Part shown: piece after piece, positions 58,055-64,000 of the stretch
Layout of the letters: each line of letters begins with the position of its first letter
How positions within the stretch are numbered: the stretch's first letter is position 1
Notes under the pieces: generated by a model
What the model was told of the DNA's origin: nothing
Database searches by the model: none
Seen by the model: the letters and a program-made list of their open reading frames with translations, nothing else
Translations under genes and position numbers: made by a program
From: Camellia lanceoleosa
Taxonomy: Eukaryota > Streptophyta > Magnoliopsida > Ericales > Theaceae
DNA: 64,000 nucleotides
Assembly: GCA_025200525.1 (NCBI GenBank)
Contig: JANUSC010000385.1
Coordinates: 1 to 64,000, forward strand
Reading direction: 5' to 3'

Positions 58055-59639
58055 TCATGAGGCGACCCACCTCCTCGAGCTCCTCGGTAAGGCTGGATGG
58101 CCCACCTCGGCCCAAGACTGAGTAGGTCTAACACCTCGACCTCTCTGAGAAAGCCCGGGTGGCCCGCCTCGTGTCGGAGCATATACGGGAGGCATCTGAA
58201 AATGAAAAGTGCAATACATCAGTTCAAACATAAAAAGCAGGTGCAAGTACAATATGTGAGTGGGGTGTGTGCCAGATGTGTTCTACACAGTCTATCAATA
58301 CAGCAAAATGTTTAAAGCCAGAGCATTAGCAAAAATCTGATGAATGAAAGAGAGATTAAAGGATACCTGGAAGCCCATGATGGACATCTGTGCCTCTCTA
58401 CGCAGGACCATCCCCTCAAGTGAGGCCACCACCCCGAGCATCTGATCTATGTAATCCCGAGGTGGCTGCAGACACAAGCTCAACTCATCAATAAATAAGC
58501 AACTGCCAAAATGTCTGTGTAATGAATGAAAAATGGTGGAACATACCGGTGGTGAGTCAGGATCACTGACATATCTGTGACCAGGCATCGGAGGCTCCAT
58601 CGGGATCGGGATCGGAGAAGTAGTCCCATACTGCCAACTCGTCAACTCAGTCGGCATATCCGCCATCCAGATGATCGAGAGTCGGAGGATAGGAGGAATC
58701 GAATCGCTTACCTCTAGATGCACCAGCCCTGCTAGAAGAAGGGATGTCTGCAGCACGGGCACGACTCGAAGATGGTGCACCGGTAGGCCTCAGTGGTGGA
58801 ACCCGCACTCTCGTCAAGGGGGGCATCAGATATATGCGGCGATAGGTGGCGTAGTTCCCCTCAATAAGATGTAATAAAGCATCGCTGCCCTGCATGTCCC
58901 TAATGACCTCCTCAGCAGATAGCCTGTCGGCAGTCCGCATAGTGGGTGGAGGCACAGCAGGAGGGTCCTGAGAATCATACCCCCACACTGACGCCAAAGC
59001 GTTCCCGAGAACCAAGCTCGCCGACCGTCCTCGGCGAGAACCTATCTGAACTAGTCGACCCTCCGGGGTACTGATTTTCGAGATCATCGCCAAGATCGCC
59101 AGTATCGCCAAGTGATCATGATAACCAAAGGCATAAATCAATCGAAATCAAAGAAATACAAGGCGATCAAAGATGAAAATGAAAAGAATGAGAGTTCTGA
59201 AATACCTCTGCCGCCCTCACAAAGGTCGGCATCTTGTCGCAGTGGAAGAGAGTCTCGAGGCCTCGATAAGTGCTCGCCTCAAACATCAATGAAAATGGAG
59301 TCATGGGAGGCCCCGCCACCTCCATCTCCGGTTAATGTGAAATATGCATATACCCATAGCTGAGAAAAGCAGTGCGGGATGTGAATACAATGTACTAAAA
59401 GGCAGCATACAGAATGCAAAGTGCGCCGTGTGTGCAGTGAACAAGTAATGAGGAGCAAAATGTAAATCAAAAGGACAGAATGTACCTCCCAAGCTCTCCA
59501 GTAGCCGCCAAGTAAGTCTCCCCGCGTGCGAGAGACTGCGCTCATCTTGTAGCAAAGAAGGGTAGCTGTGCCGCCCAATCATACTGACCGACCTGTGATA
59601 GGTCTACCAGAGCGCTCAGTAGATACAACCCGACCATGT
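58055..59639 (-). pseudogene. Antisense plant-mobile-domain (PMD) gene carried by T1, 5' truncated
   Basis: Reading on the minus strand, five exons with GT-AG borders can be placed. a: to 59,486 (LYLLSALVDLSQVGQYDWAA, then GGYWRAWE-like in another frame). b: 59,359-59,206 (LWVYAYFTLT, MTPFSLMFEASTYRGLETLF). c: 59,070-58,547 (LSAEEVIRDMQGSDALLHLI, NYATYRRIYLMPPLTRVRVP). d: 58,467-58,367 (PPRDYIDQMLGVVASLEGMV). e: 58,195-58,055 (MPPVYAPTRGGPPGLSQRG). The GQYDWAA..GGYWR..LWVYAYF order is the PMD (aminotransferase-like) signature found in plant transposons and MAIN-like proteins. The upstream part is missing, because the LTR at 59,640 cuts exon a. Confidence 0.62.
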
Positions 59640-62600
59640 TGTAGACACCCCATTTTTGACCGTCCTCAAGACTTGGACATCACCGCTTGAACACCCGGTG
59701 ATTATCCATGTTTGTGTTCGTTTTGAGTTCCCGGAGGTCCCGACTGCGCGCCGTGCCTCAGGATCTCTTAACCGGTTTGTTCTGTGCTTGGTTTTCTACC
59801 AAGACTTGTGTCTGTTTGCATTTGAGGGTAGGGGAAGGCTTGTTAGCCATCCCTAGAACCCACCGGCTGCCCCACACCTCCACCGGCTATCCATAGTGGA
59901 CATCGGCACTTTTTTACCTTGATCCTTGGCCGATCGGTACTTTATGATGCCTAAGCACACTTTTGTGCCGGATCGTGGCCGGCCGGTGACCCTTCGAACC
60001 CCAGGATGGTGCATGCCACCGTGCCGGTGGATTACACCATCACCCCCCCCCCGGCATAACATTGCACCCTTTGCCCTTTGAACCCCCTTGAACCTTCTAG
60101 AAGCTTGAACCCTTGGCCAAGCTTCTTGGAGAAGCTTGGCCTATCTTGGCTTCCTTGGAAGCTAGAAACCCTTGCACCCTTTGAACCTTTTTGGTCTTGC
60201 TTAGCCATTAAGTTAGAGCCCTTATATTGCCTATATAAGCACCATTCATCTCTTTGGCTTAGAGGTTAGAGATTTTAGGTCAAGAACCGAGAATATACAT
60301 ACATTCTCTCGATATATATCCATATATATCTATATCTCCCTCCTCTCCTCTTGTGTGTGTGTGTTTAAGCCCCAAATAGTGTGTTTTACCTCACTTTTGC
60401 ACCATTACACACACTATTACACCTAGCTCCGAGATTGGAAGACTAGGTGGTTTGTTTAGAGTGTCTTTGGACTGGTTAAGATCAGTTGGAGAGGGCTGGA
60501 CCACATTCTTCATTGGTTCTTCAAGGGTAAGCTTGTTGCTTTAGATTCCCCATTCTTGCAATCTATTTCTACCCTCTCTACTTTGTGATTTTGAGTTTGT
60601 GTTTAAGATAAAAAAGTCTTGTTTTTACTTGTTCTTGAACCTTCATTAAGGTCATTTTTTGGTTTGAGTTAAGCCTCATCACTTTAAGCCTTGTTTGGCC
60701 CTATTTGGTGCCTTTTTCTTAGGCCTTCTTGTTTTGGTGTTCTTGGATCTTTCACCATCGAAAACCAGTGGGTTTTCAGTGGTGAGGATGATATTTTCGA
60801 GCCTCATCTAAGGGAGAGACACCCCTCTCCCTTTGGTCCTTTGGTTGGCCTTTGTTTTGACTTATGGCATAGCATGTGTGCATGTTTGTATTTGGCTTCA
60901 TTTCAAGGCTTTTGGGACTGTTTTAGGTCATGTTTGACCTCTGTTTTTAGTTGGAATTATAGTCTCTAACATGCTTCTCATACTTCCTTTGAAATGCTCT
61001 CTTGAGCCTAAAAGAATGTCATGTTTTGAGGCCATGATTTTTGCATGTTTAGGTTTAGTTTCATGAAGATACTAGCATTGTTTTGCCATGTAAGAGGGCT
61101 GTGAGCCACTGTTTTTGCCATGTTTGGTGTGCTTGAGGTGGTTGTCTTGCATATTGGCTTGTAGGCCTTGTTTGTATGAAGTCCTAGCATGTTTATCTTG
61201 TTTTGATCTAATGATTTGGCATCATTATAGGTGGTATTTCAGTCCCCATTTCATGTTCAAACACCTCCATTTATCATCTCCTTCATGTCTTAGAATGTGG
61301 GTCTTTTATGCCTTAAAAAGAGCATTGTGCATGCTTCCATGATTAGTGTATTTTTTGGGGGTGCCATGAGGGGATTTGGGTGTCATTCCACATGCTTAAA
61401 ATCTGTTTTTTTTTGTTTGTTGAATGCATGCCATGAGTGGTTGTATGAATGATGTCAAATTACTCTCTTTGGTGTCCTAGACTTGGCCCCATTGAATAGC
61501 ATGCTTGTGAGGCATTTTGATCATGTTGAGAGGCTTGTTTTGCCACTGTTTTGGGAGTTTGAGGGCTGTCCTTATGGCTTAAGTCCATTGTTGCATGCTT
61601 ACTTCATGATTGTTGCTTGCTTGGTCAATGTAGCCTTGAATGTATGCTTGTTAGTCCCATGTTTAATTGGCCCATCTTGCATGCCATTGGTATCCTACAT
61701 ACTTTAGCTCTTTGCATGCTTAACATGATAGGTTGCATTGCATTTGAGCCTTGCTTGCATACTTGCATCTCATAGCTTGGTTTGGGGTTGTCAAGCCAAG
61801 CCTAGGATTGAGGGGAGTTCACATTTCAAGTGGTGTAACTCACCTCAATCCTTGGTCACTAAGGCCCTTGATCTCCATATGATAGGGACTTAGCCTTCAT
61901 TTGTTGTGTTGCATTCATATTTACATTAAAATGAGCAATCTTGGTTCTTTAGGCTATCATGCATCAAATGCACAATTGATAGCCCTAGAACCAAGAGCCA
62001 CACCCCCTTGAGTCCCTTAACATGATAGGAGGTGTTGGACATGCTCACATTTGCCCAAAAACCATGCCTATGCATTCTTGCATTCTTCCGCTGTCATCTC
62101 TTGTCTGCTGAGGACTTTTCACGACCGGCATAAAATGGTGCCGACCGGCACTACTTTTGTGCCGATAATAATCAAGTTCAGCCGATGGCCACAGGAAGGG
62201 GCCGATGACTACACTGTCTAGCCGGTGAGGCATTTCAGACCACTTGGGAGGTATCCCAGAATTTCTGGAATTTTTAGAGAGGCAGGACAGTAAAAACAGA
62301 AGCTGCAATGCCATGGCATAGGTTTTCCGGGCGAGTCGCGACGAGCATGCATCATTCGCGCATTCCGAGGCAGGGCTGAGGCTCCATTTATTTTATCTGT
62401 TTAATTTAATTTCAGTACTTAGAAATTTGTAATAATTTATTCATTCATTTATTCTTCGGTCTGTATTATTTATTTATTCGGTCCCTCCGAGTGAGGGCAA
62501 AAATGTAATAAGTGTGGGTGAGTGTGATGCATGTCTTCCAACCCCCGCTTCTTTCTAACCCTTTTATTTACCCGCTTTCAGTGGTAGATTAGAACATTTT

Positions 62601-63565
62601 AAATTAGCATACCTTATGCAATGCATGCGTGCATCCATGCATTTGTTGACACGCATCGACTCGCCACATCATACAAACTGCATCGTACTTTCAATTCCAA
62701 ATTGAATACGTGTTATTTGTAGCATCCCATATGCCATGTTTAGGATAGCCGAGCCTGCCTAGATTACATCTTTGCATGTGTTGCATTAGACATTTCAGTA
62801 TGCTTAGGTCCATGCATGGATTTCTAATAAGCTTCGCTTTTGGCTTGGAGTACTAGGTGAGTTTTATGCTTTAGCATATCGCATGCGTGTGAATGTTAAC
62901 ATGATAGCATGCTTACCATGAGGCTAAGTGCTTATGTGATATAACCGCATGAATGCTGTGGATGGAGGTTGAATTACCTAAATTGGGACAACAGATAAAA
63001 ACTGTGAGATTTAAAGCCCACTAGATAGTGGCAAAAGCGACTTTTCTCAAAGCCCGCTTGAGAGTGGCGAAACCTGCAGTTTAGCCTACATGTGAGTAGC
63101 AAATCATTTTCAAAACAAACAAGTGGTGTTTTGTTCCAACTTAGGCAATTTGGTCTATACTTGTTTCTTTGTCATATAATATAGTAATTCTAGGCTAATA
63201 ACCGAATAAGAACATGTAAGGTTTTCAAAATCGGATATCACGGTTAGTAGAGGCTCTTCTGACCGCGAAGGGGGTGCTCATAGTGACCTTCCCGATCGTA
63301 CCCAAGCTCGAGCCAAGACCACTTTGGTGATAGCGATCGACACGTGGCCTTGACCGAGTCGTGGTTTCTAGATTTCCCATTTTAAAAAATATTTAGGTGG
63401 CGACTCAGAATGTCCGCAAAGCAGTCCATGTTTGGCACTACTTTTCAAAAATCTGTTTTCTCAAAACGATTTGCCGGATTTGGACTCTTTGGTTCAGATT
63501 TAGAACCGACACAAATCGAGTCCTGCGAACTGTTAGATGGCAAGCCCCACGGGGGCGCGTCTACA
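59640..63565 (+). mobile_element. Second Tat-type LTR, diverged from T1 LTR
   Basis: It starts TGTAGACACCCCATTTTTGA like the T1 LTR and ends GGGGGCGCGTCTACA, mirroring its start. It is colinear with the T1 LTR (TGTCTTCCAACCCCC, TTTATTTACCCGCTT and GCAAAGCAGTCCATGTTTGG occur in both) but clearly more different than an LTR pair of one young element would be. The bases before it contain no polypurine tract, and it cuts the PMD frame. It is best read as a solo LTR or the 5' LTR of another element. CATGT before it is not repeated after 63,565, so no target-site duplication supports a solo LTR. Confidence 0.65.
60231..60240 (+). promoter_or_regulatory. TATA box of second Tat LTR
   Basis: GCCTATATAAGCACC, followed by a leader and a GT microsatellite (about 60,352-60,364), fits an LTR core promoter about 590 bp into the LTR. 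Confidence 0.65.
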
Positions 63566-64000
63566 GTGACGTTGCCCCTCTTTGACAGAACTCGAAAGTC
63601 ATAACAATGACGGGAGTGAATGTCAAAGCCCAGAGACGACCCATTTTTGACAAGGCCGAAGACTTGGACAAACAAACAAAATATTGATAAATAAATGGTT
63701 GTGCCCGGAGGCTGCCTACGTATCCCTTTGCAAGGAATCAAACCAACAGAGTTCGTAAGCGTGATGCAAAGTGATGCACAATGCAAGTGCATAACTTATG
63801 ATCATGCGAAGGATGTGATGAAGCAATTATGCAAAATAAATGCAACATTTTAAGCGAATGCTATGCAAGCAAGTGAACGTGAACCAACCTACATCTCATG
63901 CGAGAAAGGATGTAAGAGAATTTTATGCAGTTCTCACGAACAGGTGCGTTAGATACACAAAAGTGAACAAAGTGTGATGGATACACTAAGTGGACAAACA
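63566..64000. other. Tat-type non-coding sequence at the right edge
   Basis: 63,707-63,741 (GGCTGCCTACGTATCC, then GGAATCAAA) is the inverse of the word downstream of T1 pol, and the minus strand reads CAAAGAGGGGCAACG just before 63,565, polypurine-like. This suggests the 3' end of a minus-strand Tat element coming from beyond the window. However, GACCCATTTTTGAC..AGACTTGGAC (63,629-63,669) resembles the plus-strand LTR start. Orientation is unresolved. Confidence 0.4.

Larger units (their letters stand above)
32068..59639 (+). mobile_element. T1: Tat-lineage Ty3/gypsy element carrying E2 and two antisense genes
   Basis: A very long 5' LTR (starting TGTAGACACCCC) is followed by gag, protease, RT, two RNase H domains and integrase on the plus strand. 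A 3' region of about 4.6 kb carries two minus-strand, intron-containing genes. The dual RNase H is diagnostic of the Tat lineage. The element has no recognisable own 3' LTR in the window: the LTR at 59,640 is diverged from the 5' LTR and is not preceded by a polypurine tract. T1 interrupts E1 gag and is itself interrupted by E2. Confidence 0.8.

Overview
The window is plant nuclear DNA, most likely from an angiosperm with a repeat-rich genome. It holds Ty3/gypsy elements of two plant lineages (chromodomain-bearing Tekay/Del-like and dual-RNase-H Tat-like), GT-AG introns, an ankyrin-repeat gene of a plant-expanded type, and a plant hAT MITE and SINE. There are no bacterial operons. All comparisons were made by eye; no alignment or database search was run, so species and percent identities are not given.

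Left part (1-25,657). A segment of about 10.8 kb is tandemly repeated. Unit A is 1-10,805, unit B is 10,806-25,410 and unit C starts at 25,411 but is cut after 247 bp. Each unit carries, on the minus strand, parts of an ankyrin-repeat gene and a small proline-rich membrane ORF. In unit B three ankyrin exons (22,910-23,523; 21,787-21,936; about 19,808-19,944) join in compatible splice phase. Unit A lacks exon 1, and the missing segment is bounded in B by a direct repeat of about 150 bp. A tRNA-type SINE and a hAT-type MITE sit at the same place in both units, so they predate the duplication. A 1,834-bp solo LTR with target-site duplication GGAGG is present only in B, so it came later.

Right part (25,658-64,000) is a stack of nested LTR retrotransposons. 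E1 (minus strand, Tekay/Del-like) begins at 25,658 inside unit C and is cut at 32,067. T1 (plus strand, Tat-like, very long LTR) starts at 32,068 inside E1 gag. E2 (plus strand, full length 32,982-42,455, target-site duplication TCTAA) sits in the 5' LTR of T1. T1 carries gag (47.6-48.8 kb), a protease region, and an 805-codon ORF with RT, a degenerate RNase H, an archaeal-type RNase H and integrase (52.2-54.6 kb). Downstream are two intron-containing genes in antisense: a DUF7745-like gene with its own TATA box (about 55.9-57.1 kb) and a plant-mobile-domain (PMD) gene (58.1-59.6 kb). The PMD gene is cut at 59,640 by a second, diverged Tat LTR (59,640-63,565). The last 435 bp is Tat-type non-coding sequence.

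A cross-cutting signal is that differences between duplicated sequences (unit A vs B, 5' vs 3' LTR of E2, repeats in T1) concentrate at CAG/CTG, CCAG and CTGG, often as one-base losses. The same contexts coincide with many frame breaks, including at protease active sites and the E2 primer-binding site. This looks like base-calling or consensus error at CHG-methylated cytosines, so many 'pseudogene' calls here should be read with caution. No clear new defence or regulatory system was found. The most unusual biology is the pair of promoter-equipped antisense host-like genes inside the Tat element.
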